Part shown: piece after piece, positions 16,990 through 25,009 of the stretch
Numbering within the stretch: position 1 is the first letter of the stretch
Layout of the letters: each line of letters opens with the position of its first letter
DNA from: Flaviflexus massiliensis
Lineage (GTDB): Bacteria > Actinomycetota > Actinomycetes > Actinomycetales > Actinomycetaceae
Length of the DNA: 64,000 nucleotides
Reading direction: 5' to 3'
Assembly: GCF_001375495.1 (NCBI RefSeq)
Contig: NZ_LN831057.1
Span: 372,001-436,000 of the forward strand
The notes under the pieces: model-generated
The model's input: only the letters and a program-made list of their open reading frames with translations
Told to the model about the DNA's origin: nothing
The model's database searches: none
Position numbers and translations under genes: made by a program

Positions 16990-18189
16990 TTAGGAGAGCT
17001 GCTCGTTGGCGAGCTGAGTGCCCTTAACGAGGGTGTCGAGCTTGGCCCAGGCAATATCCGGGTGGATACGGCCACCAAATCCGCAGTCCGAAGAGGCGAT
17101 GACGTTCTCGGCTCCTACGAGGTTGGCGAAGCGGATCAGGCGGTCTGCGACCAGCTGAGGATGCTCGACCACGTTGGTGGCGTGGGAAACAACGCCGGGG
17201 AGGATCTTGCGACCACCCAGGTCACGGTTCTCCCACACACGCCACTCGTGCTCGTGGCGGACGTTGCCGGCCTCGAACGTGTACTGAGCTACGTCGATGT
17301 CCAGCATGGCGTCAGCGATGTGTTCGAATTCGAGGTCGGTGGTGTGGGGGCCGTGCCACGAACCCCAGCACAGGTGGTAGCGAACGCGCGAACGGTCCAG
17401 TCCTTCAAGTGCCTCGTTCACAGCATCGATACGGGTGCGGATGAAACGCACGTAGTCCTTCGGATCGATCTCGGGAGTGATCTGGTCGTAGGACTCGGCA
17501 AGCGACGGGTCATCGATCTGAAGGAACAGACCAGCATCAAGAATGGCCTTGTACTCTTCACGCAGGACCGGAACCCAGGCCTTGATGAAGTCCTCTTCGT
17601 TCTTGTAATAGGCGTTGGAGATACGGGAAGCGGAACCGGGGGCGATCGCCGTGATGAATCCGGTATCGGTGGGACGTCCGGCTTTCGCCAGTGCCGCGGT
17701 CAAGTTCTTTGCATCTGCCGCAACAGCATCCTGACCAATGTAGGAGATGGGACCGGTTGCGGTCGGCTGCACACCGGCAGAGTCACCCATGGCAACGGTC
17801 GCTTCGGGACCGAAGTAGGCATTGATGAAACGGTTCATGTCGCGACGCTGAGCAAATCCAGCAAGCTGAATGTCGTCCGGGGTGGAGTGGTGAACCTTGT
17901 TCAGCCACGCATCATCGCCCTCAACGATCTCAAGCCCGCCCGTGCGAGCAAAGGAGTACGACCACCATGCACCGTAGTCAACCGACTTGGACATGAACTT
18001 GCCGTATTCGCCGTCGTTGACGATATCGATGCCGATCTCGCGCTGCTTCGCGACAACCGCGGCAACCTCGTCGGTCAGGATCTCGGCGTAAGCCTCAGGG
18101 TCCTTCACGCCAAGGTCAGCCTGGTTCGCTTCAATAAGTCGCTCGGTTCGCGGGAGGGATCCCGCGTGACTGGTGAGGATCAAGTCCAT
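16990..18189 (-). CDS. Core-type cobalamin-independent methionine synthase (MetE C-domain-like) family protein
   Basis: A 399-residue TIM-barrel methyltransferase related to the catalytic half of MetE; full MetE is about 750 residues. The N-terminal SHAGSLPRTERL, VNDGEYGK and LQIDDPSLA motifs and the zinc ligand regions HLCWGSWHGPH and SSDCGFGGR are all present, so it should bind zinc and activate a thiol. Family members transfer methyl groups to homocysteine or, in related branches, act on coenzyme M or other thiols; the exact methyl donor cannot be read from sequence. ATG 18189 has AAAGGA upstream. It stands alone, with no MetH or MetF nearby. Confidence 0.75.
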   Translation of the reverse strand: MDLILTSHAGSLPRTERLIEANQADLGVKDPEAYAEILTDEVAAVVAKQREIGIDIVNDGEYGKFMSKSVDYGAWWSYSFARTGGLEIVEGDDAWLNKVHHSTPDDIQLAGFAQRRDMNRFINAYFGPEATVAMGDSAGVQPTATGPISYIGQDAVAADAKNLTAALAKAGRPTDTGFITAIAPGSASRISNAYYKNEEDFIKAWVPVLREEYKAILDAGLFLQIDDPSLAESYDQITPEIDPKDYVRFIRTRIDAVNEALEGLDRSRVRYHLCWGSWHGPHTTDLEFEHIADAMLDIDVAQYTFEAGNVRHEHEWRVWENRDLGGRKILPGVVSHATNVVEHPQLVADRLIRFANLVGAENVIASSDCGFGGRIHPDIAWAKLDTLVKGTQLANEQLS

Positions 18190-18632
18190 AGTCCTTTCAA
18201 GAAAACAATTTCGTTCCCACATGGTTGCAGGGACACCTGAAACTTTGTCCCCCACTCTTTCCATTTCTCACATCGTGACCATCTTTCTCAATGGGTGGTC
18301 AAGGAATTGGACGTGGCAATACGCCCTCGTGGAGGCCTCAGCGCAATGATCGGAGTTCGAGCAGCGCGGTCTAATCGATCAAAATAGGGGAGCGGCAGTG
18401 AAATGCTTCGGTTGGGGAGAGTGAGGCACGGCCAGTATGACGGTTGCGGTTTGATCGCCACCAGGCGCGGAAATAACTCAAGGTATGGCGATGATGAAAA
18501 TTCCTCCCCTGGTGACCACTACCCAACACGGTTTTCGTTTTGCCAACAGCATTTCGGGAAGAATAAGCGGATGAAACGAGAAGTCTCGGAAATTCCGGTA
18601 CGCTCGAGAAGACACGTGAAAGGAAGTCAAAT
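18190..18632. other. Intergenic region, no gene seen
   Basis: This 443-bp divergent region between the MetE-like gene and a DUF4282 gene must hold both promoters. I found no convincing riboswitch (SAM or cobalamin) and no clear repeat. The open frames crossing it do not look like proteins. Confidence 0.5.
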
Positions 18633-19118
18633 ATGTCGCAACAGCCAGATGGACCGCAGGGTCAGAACTTCGGCCAGAACAATAATTTCCAACAGAACCA
18701 GAATCCGCAAGAAGGATACGCTCCGTCCGCGTACTCGGCTCCCCAGCCCGGTTACGGCCAGCAGCAGGCTCCCTACGGCCAGCAGCAGAGCTTCGGACAG
18801 CCCTCATTCGGGCCCCAGCAGTCCAGCGGGTTCGGTGCGCTCTTCTCGACCAGCTTTGCTAGCAGGGCAACATCGTCGCTCCTCAAGAACCTGATGCTCG
18901 TGGGCATTATTGCTTTTGGTATCTACGCTGGTTACGCTCTCTTTGACCTCATTTCTATCATCGCTTCGGATTACGGCCCGGGCGCGATGACGATCATCGC
19001 GGAGATCATCCACTTTGCCTTCCGTGTTTCGATCGGCCTCGTCCTGCTTGGCCTGCTCCGAATCTCGCTCGAGTTCTTCGGCGAGCAAGACAAGAAAGCT
19101 GACTCGAACTCCAATTGA
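18633..19118 (+). CDS. DUF4282-like membrane protein with Gln-rich N-terminus
   Basis: A 161-residue protein. The first 68 residues are disordered and rich in Gln, Gly, Pro and Tyr (GYGQQQAPYGQQQSF pattern). The remainder has two membrane segments (about 88-112 and 125-147), beginning with ALFSTSFASRATSSLLKNL, which resembles the DUF4282 family. AAAGGAAG precedes ATG 18633 at good distance. Its stop overlaps the next gene's TTG as TTGA, so the two are translationally coupled. Function unknown. Two more Q/P-rich membrane proteins follow within 3 kb. Confidence 0.7.
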   Translation: MSQQPDGPQGQNFGQNNNFQQNQNPQEGYAPSAYSAPQPGYGQQQAPYGQQQSFGQPSFGPQQSSGFGALFSTSFASRATSSLLKNLMLVGIIAFGIYAGYALFDLISIIASDYGPGAMTIIAEIIHFAFRVSIGLVLLGLLRISLEFFGEQDKKADSNSN

Positions 19119-19879
19119 GCTCCCATTACCGAATCGTTGCTTTTGATCTAGACGACACACTCGCGCCTTCAAAGTCTCCGCTTCCAAAGCGGATGGCGAA
19201 CGCTCTGGTGGAACTCCTGAATCGTGCAGATGTGTGCATCATCTCCGGGGGAAATGTCGACCAGTTCGAAAGGCAGATTCTCGATCATCTTGAGGCTGAC
19301 ACAGAGGTTCTTGAGCGCCTCCACCTCATGCCCACCTGCGGAACGCGCTACCTGCGATACCAGGAGGAGGCGTGGACCACGGTGTACGCGCACGACCTCT
19401 CGGAAGAAGAACGTGACTCCGCGATCGCTGCGCTCACGGAACGTGCGAAGGAACTGGGTTACTGGGAGACCGAGACGTGGGGTGATGTGATCGAAGATCG
19501 CGGTTCCCAAATCACGTTTTCGGCTCTTGGCCAGTCCGCACCTATCGAAGCAAAGCGAGCCTGGGATCCTGATGGGTCCAAGAAGGAAGCTTTGCGTGAA
19601 GCGGTGGCAGATGAGCTGCCCGAGCTCGAAGTTCGCTCCGGAGGCTCCACCTCGATCGACATCACCGCAACCGGTGTCGATAAGGCCTTCGGCATCACCC
19701 GACTGTCCGAATACACGGGCGTGGCGTTTGATGACATGATCTTCGTCGGTGACCGCCTCGATCCGGGGGGCAATGACTACCCTGTCGTTGCCCTCGGTTG
19801 TAAGACGGTCCACGTGAAGGATTGGGAAGAAACGGCAGAGTTTGTCGAAAAGCTCGTCTCCGTCTTTCCAGCACGATAG
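19115..19879 (+). CDS. HAD-superfamily phosphatase, phosphomannomutase/MPGP-like (HAD-IIB)
   Basis: A 254-residue hydrolase. Motif I is FDLDDTLAPS (nucleophile Asp and acid Asp), motif II Ser is in CIISGGN, a cap domain spans about 85-190, and motifs III/IV are in VDKAFGI and FVGDRLDPGGND. The overall layout follows eukaryote-like phosphomannomutase and mannosyl-phosphoglycerate phosphatases of HAD class IIB. The substrate is probably a sugar phosphate but cannot be fixed. The start TTG 19115 overlaps the preceding stop (TTGA), and no other start keeps motif I near the N-terminus. A strong terminator follows. Confidence 0.85.
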   Translation: MSSHYRIVAFDLDDTLAPSKSPLPKRMANALVELLNRADVCIISGGNVDQFERQILDHLEADTEVLERLHLMPTCGTRYLRYQEEAWTTVYAHDLSEEERDSAIAALTERAKELGYWETETWGDVIEDRGSQITFSALGQSAPIEAKRAWDPDGSKKEALREAVADELPELEVRSGGSTSIDITATGVDKAFGITRLSEYTGVAFDDMIFVGDRLDPGGNDYPVVALGCKTVHVKDWEETAEFVEKLVSVFPAR

Positions 19880-19908
19880 AGACTCGATCGAAATCCAAAC
19901 GATATCCG

Positions 19909-19936
19909 ATACCCCGGTGAAAACTCACCGGGGTAT
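19909..19936 (+). terminator. Terminator after the HAD phosphatase gene
   Basis: Perfect 12-bp stem ATACCCCGGTGA/TCACCGGGGTAT with an AAAC loop, 30 bp past the stop codon, followed by TGCTTTCCC. Confidence 0.85.
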
Positions 19937-20281
19937 TGCTTTCCCGGGAACACGTACCCGCTCGAGAAGGAATGGCGTCATTCTTTCAGGATCGTCTTTT
20001 CTTTACAGCCTTAGTCCCGTGGGTTTTCGCTGCTCACGAGATTGGGGAAATCCTCGCGCATGAAAAATCGTGGCAGTTCCGTACTCCGGTTCTCACACAG
20101 CTGTCCCGAGTAATTCACACCCGTGTCCCGAGCAGGCACCTTTTGCACTGGTACAGAGTGATTCTCTTGCGGGACGGTGAGGAGATTCGTGCAGGGTGTT
20201 GGAAAAGATTGGGGGAGTGTCACCCTGGGGAGTTGTGTGGGGTGAGCAGACGCGGCGGAATGATCGTCGTAGTGTGAAGAT
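19937..20281. other. Intergenic region with the promoter of the next gene
   Basis: No convincing gene in 345 bp; a 113-codon plus-strand frame here lacks a ribosome site and protein-like composition. The only signal seen is TAGTGT (20270-20275) ending 6 nt before the next ATG. Confidence 0.5.
20270..20275 (+). promoter_or_regulatory. Putative -10 hexamer of a leaderless transcript
   Basis: TAGTGT ends 6 nt before ATG 20282, and no Shine-Dalgarno is present, placing the expected transcription start at or next to the ATG. Confidence 0.45.
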
Positions 20282-20821
20282 ATGAGCTATCCACAACCCG
20301 GTTACCAGACCCCGCCCGTCTCCTCCAAGAGTGGCATTCTCGTCACGACACTCCTGACAACAATCGCTGTTGCGATCGCCACCGTTGCTTTCTTCGCACT
20401 GTCATTCCTGGAAGACAGCACCTCCTCAGTTACCTACTGGGAATTCATTGACCTCAATGACAATTTGGTCCTGGATGCCGCGATCACCGGTGGCGGCCTT
20501 GTCCTCGCCCTACTTGCTGCATGGTCGATCTATGCGCAGCCCCTCGGCGGTGCAGGCGTGTTCTTCCGAGTGCTCATGGTCCTGGGTGGGATCGTCGGAC
20601 TCGGCGGGGCCCTCATGAACTTATTCCTCGCAAAAATCAGTAACGGTCCAACCATCTGGGAACTCACCCAGGAGGGCGGCATGGTGGGCTGGGGGCTTGG
20701 TCAGTGGGTCATCGTCGGCGCCACCGCGGTTGTCTTCATCCTGTCCATCACCATGCTTCTTGTCGTCTCCTCCTACCGGAAGAAGATCGTTTCAGCACAG
20801 CGCTACGGCCAGCCCTGGTAG
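20282..20821 (+). CDS. Four-helix membrane protein of unknown function
   Basis: A 179-residue integral membrane protein with four predicted helices (about 18-42, 65-84, 92-117, 137-160) and a short Pro/Gln/Tyr-rich N-terminal tail (MSYPQPGYQTPP). The loop between helices 1 and 2 is polar and probably outside. No enzymatic motif is visible. It is followed after 135 bp by another membrane protein with similar layout. Only the -10 hexamer precedes it, so the mRNA is probably leaderless. Confidence 0.65.
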   Translation: MSYPQPGYQTPPVSSKSGILVTTLLTTIAVAIATVAFFALSFLEDSTSSVTYWEFIDLNDNLVLDAAITGGGLVLALLAAWSIYAQPLGGAGVFFRVLMVLGGIVGLGGALMNLFLAKISNGPTIWELTQEGGMVGWGLGQWVIVGATAVVFILSITMLLVVSSYRKKIVSAQRYGQPW

Positions 20822-20858
20822 GGAGCCAGCCGGCCTCCGGCTGAGATCCAAGGGAGCA

Positions 20859-20883
20859 GGTTCAGTCTCGCCTGAACTGAACC
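20859..20883 (+). terminator. Possible weak terminator hairpin
   Basis: GGTTCAGT and ACTGAACC, 8-bp arms with a 9-nt loop, between two membrane protein genes. There is no T-tract, so termination is uncertain. Confidence 0.35.
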
Positions 20884-20944
20884 CGGGGGAGTAGCTGGGG
20901 AGACTTACCCCGCCCGGACCGCCAATTCACAGAAATCTACAAGG

Positions 20945-20950
20945 TACTTT
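20945..20950 (+). promoter_or_regulatory. Putative -10 hexamer of a leaderless transcript
   Basis: TACTTT ends exactly 6 nt before ATG 20957 with no ribosome-binding site, the same geometry as seen for several other genes here. Confidence 0.45.
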
Positions 20951-20956
20951 TGTCCT

Positions 20957-21790
20957 ATGAATACAGCACCAGGGTTCAATCCTTACCAGAATCCACAGCA
21001 GCCCAACTCACACCAACTAAGGGGCAGGCTCCTGCCAGGCATGATCATTACCTGCGCCGCAGCTGTCCTCGTCCTTATCGGATGCGCACTGCCCTTCATC
21101 CAGGCCAGCGCATACGGTCAGAGTGAAACGCAGTCGCTCTTCAGCTCGGCATTCGGTGGCGGCGGCCAGACACTGGCTGGAATTTTAATCATCGTTTCCA
21201 TCCTGCTGCTGTTCCTCGGGCCGGTCTCGGCATACTTCAAGCCGACCGTTGGCCAGATGGCACGCGCAGGCATCATCTCTATCGTCGGCGGTGTCGTCGG
21301 CATCATCAATATCCTGCTCATGATGTTCGTCTACCAGACCTCGGATGGTAATTCGATCAGCGAAGAAATGGGCATGCTCAAGGATTACGGCCTCGATGCT
21401 GGATACGGAATTGGCCTGTGGATCACCATCATCGCCTACATTATTGGTCTCGTCGGCGGCGTCCTGTTCTTCATGAACGCTCGCCCCTTCGAAGCGGCCC
21501 TCAAGCAGGAACAGATGCAGGCGACACAGAACGCTCCCTACCCAGGCCAGCAAGGCCAGCCCGGCAACTACGCTCAGCAGCCTCTCCATGGACAGCCCGC
21601 ACCGGGCCAGTTCCAGGCTCAGCCTGGTCAGTACCAGAACCCCAGCCAGCAGCAGGCCCCCGGACACTTCCAGGGCCAGCCCGGTCATCAGTTCCCGAAC
21701 CAGCGGGCCACCGGACAGTCGGGTGTGTCAGGGCAGACCCCACATGAAAGCGGTTGGCAGAACAATCAGCAGCCTCCCCACCAGCAGTAA
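20957..21790 (+). CDS. Four-helix membrane protein with long Gln/Pro-rich C-terminal tail
   Basis: A 277-residue protein. Four hydrophobic helices (about 27-50, 74-94, 105-127, 152-176) are followed by a cytoplasmic-looking tail of about 95 residues made almost only of Gln, Pro, Gly, Ala and His in degenerate PGQ/GQP repeats. The N-terminus also has a short Q/P-rich tail. It resembles the preceding membrane protein in layout but not in close sequence. Function unknown; such tails often mediate protein interaction or clustering, which is inference. A very strong terminator follows. Confidence 0.65.
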   Translation: MNTAPGFNPYQNPQQPNSHQLRGRLLPGMIITCAAAVLVLIGCALPFIQASAYGQSETQSLFSSAFGGGGQTLAGILIIVSILLLFLGPVSAYFKPTVGQMARAGIISIVGGVVGIINILLMMFVYQTSDGNSISEEMGMLKDYGLDAGYGIGLWITIIAYIIGLVGGVLFFMNARPFEAALKQEQMQATQNAPYPGQQGQPGNYAQQPLHGQPAPGQFQAQPGQYQNPSQQQAPGHFQGQPGHQFPNQRATGQSGVSGQTPHESGWQNNQQPPHQQ

Positions 21791-21820
21791 AGCTGAGGGA
21801 TTACTCAGATCAGAATGAGT

Positions 21821-21858
21821 GATGGGTGTGGCCGGGTTTTGACCCGGCCACACCCATC
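21821..21858 (+). terminator. Strong terminator after the Q/P-rich membrane protein gene
   Basis: Perfect 17-bp stem (GATGGGTGTGGCCGGGT at 21821-21837, complement at 21842-21858) with a 4-nt loop, then TTCACACCCGTT. It also separates the convergent gene on the minus strand. Confidence 0.88.
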
Positions 21859-21931
21859 TTCACACCCGTTCACGCAATCCTGTGATCACTCTTAACATCA
21901 ACGGCGTTAAACAGTTCGCTCACAGTCCCCG

Positions 21932-22183
21932 CTAGGTGCTGAGGAGCTCTCTTAGCTGCTTGAGTCGCGGCACTCCTTCAATCCGCCAAAGCTCCCCGTC
22001 ATCGGAGACAGAGATCAGGGTGGGAGTGGACGTAATCCCCTCCGCCATGGCCCGCTCCGGATGTTCGGAAGCATTGATTTCCTCCAGCTCGAAGGGAATC
22101 GTTTGACCGACGTAGTCGAGGACTTGACGAGCAGATCTGCACGGCGCGCAAAAGCCCGTCGTGTACAGCACGAGCTTAGGCAT
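21932..22183 (-). CDS. Thioredoxin/glutaredoxin-like protein with CAPC motif
   Basis: An 83-residue redox protein: MPKLVLYTTGFCAPCRSA at the N-terminus carries a CxxC active site (Cys12 and Cys15), and STPTLI carries the cis-proline of the fold. Length fits mycoredoxin, NrdH or a short thioredoxin; the CAPC pair points to a thioredoxin-like mini-protein. ATG 22183 overlaps the end of the GST-family gene by 8 bp, so the two are coupled. In an actinobacterium it would likely reduce mixed disulfides of mycothiol or the neighbouring enzyme. Specificity is not certain. Confidence 0.75.
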   Translation of the reverse strand: MPKLVLYTTGFCAPCRSARQVLDYVGQTIPFELEEINASEHPERAMAEGITSTPTLISVSDDGELWRIEGVPRLKQLRELLST

Positions 22184-23114
22184 CGGCCCGGCCTTCGGGG
22201 CGAACCTCTTCACCGGGGCGGACAGGACCGGGCGCGGTGCCCTCGCCGAAGGGTGAGCCGCCGAGCGCTCCACGTCCGTGCTCGGACAACCAGACGGAAT
22301 TGTCGGGCCCAAGCGGCACGATCTGAGTCGGGTTAATGTCCTTGTGGACGATGTAGTAGTGCTTCTTGATCTGATCGAAGTCGACCGTGTCGCCAAAGCC
22401 GGGGGTTTGGAACAGGTCCCTGGCGTATGCCCACAGGACCGGCATCTCACTCAGCTTCTGCCTGTTGGTTTTGAAGTGACCGTGGTAGACCGCATCGAAA
22501 CGGACAAGAGTGGTGAAGAGTCGTACGTCGGCTTCCGTGATGTGGTCACCCGTGAGGTAACGGCGGGTCTCGAGGCGTTCTGAGATAGTGTCGAGGGCAT
22601 CAAAGAGTCGGTGGAAGGCATCGTTGTAGGCTTCCTGGCTACCTGCGAATCCGCAACGGTATACACCGTTATTAATCTCGGTGTAGATGTAGCGCATCAG
22701 CTGATCCATCTCGTCCCTCAGGTGCTCGGGGTAGAGATCGGGAGCTCCCTCGCGATGAAACTCTTTCCATTCCGTCGAGAAGTCGAGAGTGATCTGAGCG
22801 AAGTCATTTGTCACAACCGCGCCATCTCTCGTATCGACGATCGCGGGGACGGTGATGCCGTGGGGGGAGTTGGGGTCGCGCTTGAGGTAGGCGTCCTTGA
22901 TGCGGGGGATTTGCAGAACAGGATCGACTCCGCCTTCGTCGAGGTCGAAGGTCCACGAGTCAGCGTCATGCGTGGGGCCCGGCAGACCCACCGAGATCGC
23001 GTCCTCGAGTCCGAGGAGGCGGCGCACGATGAGTGTGCGGTTGGCCCAGGGGCAAGCCCGCGCGGCGACGAGACGGTAGCGACCGGATTCAACCGGGTAG
23101 CCCTCATCACCCAA
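22176..23114 (-). CDS. Xi-class glutathione/mycothiol-type S-transferase (ECM4/YqjG family), main part of a frameshifted gene
   Basis: The frame holds 312 residues of a thiolyl-hydroquinone reductase family protein. The thioredoxin-fold domain has the catalytic Cys in AARACPWANR. ITVPAIVD and VTNDFAQITLD follow, then the all-helical domain with YRCGFAGSQEAY and ADVRLFTTLVRFDAVYHGHFK. Actinobacterial members probably use mycothiol. Within this frame the only start is TTG 23114, which has no ribosome site and removes the family N-terminus. The missing residues (RYITTRITA) are encoded directly upstream in the same frame but behind a stop. The first 18 or so codons, with a good ATG and ribosome site, lie in another frame (23115-23206). 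The gene is therefore frameshifted or carries a sequencing error. Confidence 0.8.
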   Translation of the reverse strand: MGDEGYPVESGRYRLVAARACPWANRTLIVRRLLGLEDAISVGLPGPTHDADSWTFDLDEGGVDPVLQIPRIKDAYLKRDPNSPHGITVPAIVDTRDGAVVTNDFAQITLDFSTEWKEFHREGAPDLYPEHLRDEMDQLMRYIYTEINNGVYRCGFAGSQEAYNDAFHRLFDALDTISERLETRRYLTGDHITEADVRLFTTLVRFDAVYHGHFKTNRQKLSEMPVLWAYARDLFQTPGFGDTVDFDQIKKHYYIVHKDINPTQIVPLGPDNSVWLSEHGRGALGGSPFGEGTAPGPVRPGEEVRPEGRADA

Positions 23115-23206
23115 GGCGGTGATCCGGGTCGTAATGTACCGTGAGGTTCAAAAGACTTTCCCGGTACGGAGTAGACTCCACCCTTGCTGTGTTCTTCCCG
23201 TGACAT
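23115..23206 (-). other. Out-of-frame N-terminal segment of the GST-family gene
   Basis: ATG 23206 is preceded by GGAGAGGAAG and opens a frame reading MSREEHSKGGVYSVPGKSFE, which looks like the start of the family. That frame then leaves the family sequence, while the frame with TSRYITTRITALGDEGY takes over. The switch falls at about 23145-23155, next to a run of four A (23150-23153). One base more would restore a single gene of about 343 codons (22176-23206). Confidence 0.7.
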
Positions 23207-23515
23207 ATCTTCCTCTCCAAACTGGTGTTCTACCTGGTTCAACAGGTTTTGGAAGTACGATATTCCCAGCCGAAAGTGAACAAGACTCATGCTCTGGTCC
23301 ATCCAGCTACGTGTCGGTCACCCTGATATGGGAGCCCTACCATCTCCGGTTCCCTGTAAGAGCCCTGGGGAGTTGCTCGTGGGATGGTCACCGGTACCGA
23401 TTGCTTATTGCTACGATAAACCCGTTGTAGCCATTCGGTTGAAGAGGCAATGAGTTGACTGCGCTTGTTGACGAGGGGCTGTGACGCCTCTGTTGGTTAA
23501 CTGGCTGGGAATACA
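23207..23515. other. Intergenic region, no gene seen
   Basis: This 309-bp divergent region must hold promoters for the GST-family gene and the VKOR gene. No repeat, RNA gene or convincing ORF was found. Confidence 0.5.
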
Positions 23516-24160
23516 ATGATCAATTTCGACGAGATGACGGATGAGGAAGTTGACGCCTATCTCGCGCAACAGGAAAAGTCACCTGTGGCTGCTCGTGGGG
23601 CTCGAGAATTCTCCATCGTTCTCATGGTGTCCGGGATCCTGGGGCTCGTGGCCTCGATCCAACTCCTCCTTGGCGAGCTCGAACTGAAAGCGGACCCAGC
23701 CGCCAGCCTCGTCTGCGACGTCAACGAACTTCTTGCCTGCTCCACCTTCCTCAACTCGTGGGAAGGTAGCCTGCTCGGAGTTTCCAACAGCTATGTGGGT
23801 ATCGCAGGATTCCTTAGCATGCTTGCGCTCGGCACCTACCTGATTGTGAAGAAGTCCCTGCCGCGAGTCATGTGGATCCTTGTCGGGGTGGCTGCGGCAG
23901 TCAGCGTGCTGGCGCTCTTCTGGTTCCAATACACCTCCTTTATCGTTGCTCGTACTCTGTGCCCCTGGTGTCTGGTCATCTGGGCCGCCCTCATCCCATT
24001 CATTACCCAGTCTGTGGGACAGGTCCGCGCAAACCTCACCGGTCAGGACAGTGCGATTTGGAAGTATCGCTGGGCAATCATCGTCATCTGGATTGCCCTC
24101 GTTTTCGGATTTGGCCTTTTCTACTTCTACGACACCCTCGCACGGATCTACGGCTGGTAG
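23516..24160 (+). CDS. Vitamin K epoxide reductase family protein (VKOR)
   Basis: A 214-residue membrane protein of four or five helices. The loop pair of cysteines is in CDVNELLACS (about 63-70), followed by a conserved Ser/Asn region SNSYVGI, and the active-site CxxC is LCPWC (about 143-147). In actinobacteria VKOR reoxidises a DsbA-like partner and passes electrons to menaquinone, so it drives disulfide bond formation in exported proteins such as the surface and lipoproteins in this window. No DsbA gene lies next to it. The soluble N-terminus is acidic. ATG 23516 keeps this N-terminus, though the ribosome site is weak. Confidence 0.9.
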   Translation: MINFDEMTDEEVDAYLAQQEKSPVAARGAREFSIVLMVSGILGLVASIQLLLGELELKADPAASLVCDVNELLACSTFLNSWEGSLLGVSNSYVGIAGFLSMLALGTYLIVKKSLPRVMWILVGVAAAVSVLALFWFQYTSFIVARTLCPWCLVIWAALIPFITQSVGQVRANLTGQDSAIWKYRWAIIVIWIALVFGFGLFYFYDTLARIYGW

Positions 24161-24475
24161 ACAGGTAGCGCAACCGGCGGGGCATAGTGGACCGAGCTAG
24201 ACCGAGATCCTGATGCACGCCGGAATGGTGCGTGCCTGAACGGCGCGGACTTGAACGGTCATACATGAACGGCATACCTGAGTGGTGATGAGTGCCGGGG
24301 CTTCGATCCTTGAAGTCCCGGCGCAGTCTTTCTTGGAGGCAGTGCAGTCCGACTTGAAGGTGGAGACAGACGTGGTGCCGCAACCGAGGAGGTTGCGACA
24401 CCTTTCATATCTGGGGTCGACCTTTCTAGGGTCGACCTTGGTCAGCTCTGAACTTCTCTTCGAGGGAGCCGATTC
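24161..24475. other. Convergent intergenic region with short repeats and a hairpin
   Basis: No gene in 315 bp. TGAACGG occurs three times (24237, 24252, 24266) at 14-15 bp spacing. An inverted repeat, GTGcCGCAACC/GGTTGCGaCAC (24375-24401), could terminate either strand. GGGTCGACCTT occurs twice (24414-24424, 24429-24439) and contains the palindrome GTCGAC. Confidence 0.55.
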
Positions 24476-24913
24476 TTAGAGTGAGTCGATGGCGGCGGGG
24501 ACGTGGTCTGCGTGACCCACGGCGATCAGGCCTTCTCGTAGCCGTGTCATGGCGGAATCGATCCTGTCTTGTGGCTCGTCCTTGCGTGCCGCGTCGAAGG
24601 AAAGTTCCTTCTCGCTACGCATCGGGATGACGTGGAGGTGGCAGTGGGGGACTCCGTAGCCGGCGATAACCATGCCGGCACGGGGCACATCGAACACGGA
24701 TTCTTGGACCTTGCCGATCCGGCGCGCAACCGTGAAGAGGTGATTGGCGGTGTCGTCGTCGAGGTCGGTGAACTTGTCGATCTCGGCCCGGGGGATGACG
24801 AGGATGTGCCCGTCGGCATGGGGTTCGATTGTCGCAATTGCGACGCACACCTCGTCGGCCCACACGAAACGACCCGGAATCTCGCCAGCAAAAATCTTGG
24901 TATAGATACTCAT
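24476..24913 (-). CDS. HIT-family nucleotide hydrolase
   Basis: About 145 residues of a histidine-triad protein. The triad is in PHCHLHVIP (about 95-103), the purine-binding strand is IYTKIFAGEIPGRFVW, and GHILVIPRAEIDKFTDL follows. Such proteins hydrolyse AMP-lysine, AMP-NH2 or dinucleoside polyphosphates; this one is the short HinT-like form. ATG 24913 starts at the family-typical MSIYTKI; ATG 24922 adds three residues. It is divergent from leuS and convergent with VKOR. Confidence 0.9.
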   Translation of the reverse strand: MSIYTKIFAGEIPGRFVWADEVCVAIATIEPHADGHILVIPRAEIDKFTDLDDDTANHLFTVARRIGKVQESVFDVPRAGMVIAGYGVPHCHLHVIPMRSEKELSFDAARKDEPQDRIDSAMTRLREGLIAVGHADHVPAAIDSL

Positions 24914-25009
24914 ATTCCCCATTCTAGGATCGTCGCTCTCGTCACGTGGGCTGATGAGTGGATCGGGGAGGGGCCTAGGCTAAAGTTGTGAGGAAACGAA
25001 GGGAGAATC

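Noticed and set aside
17062-18240. 392-codon plus-strand ORF
   Set aside because: Antisense to the MetE-like gene, which has zinc-ligand motifs; the plus-strand product has no recognisable domain.
18190-18632. SAM or cobalamin riboswitch upstream of the MetE-like gene
   Set aside because: No conserved box of either class was recognised on the minus strand.
19936-20277. 113-codon plus-strand ORF after the HAD gene
   Set aside because: No ribosome site, begins inside the terminator region, and composition is unlike nearby proteins.
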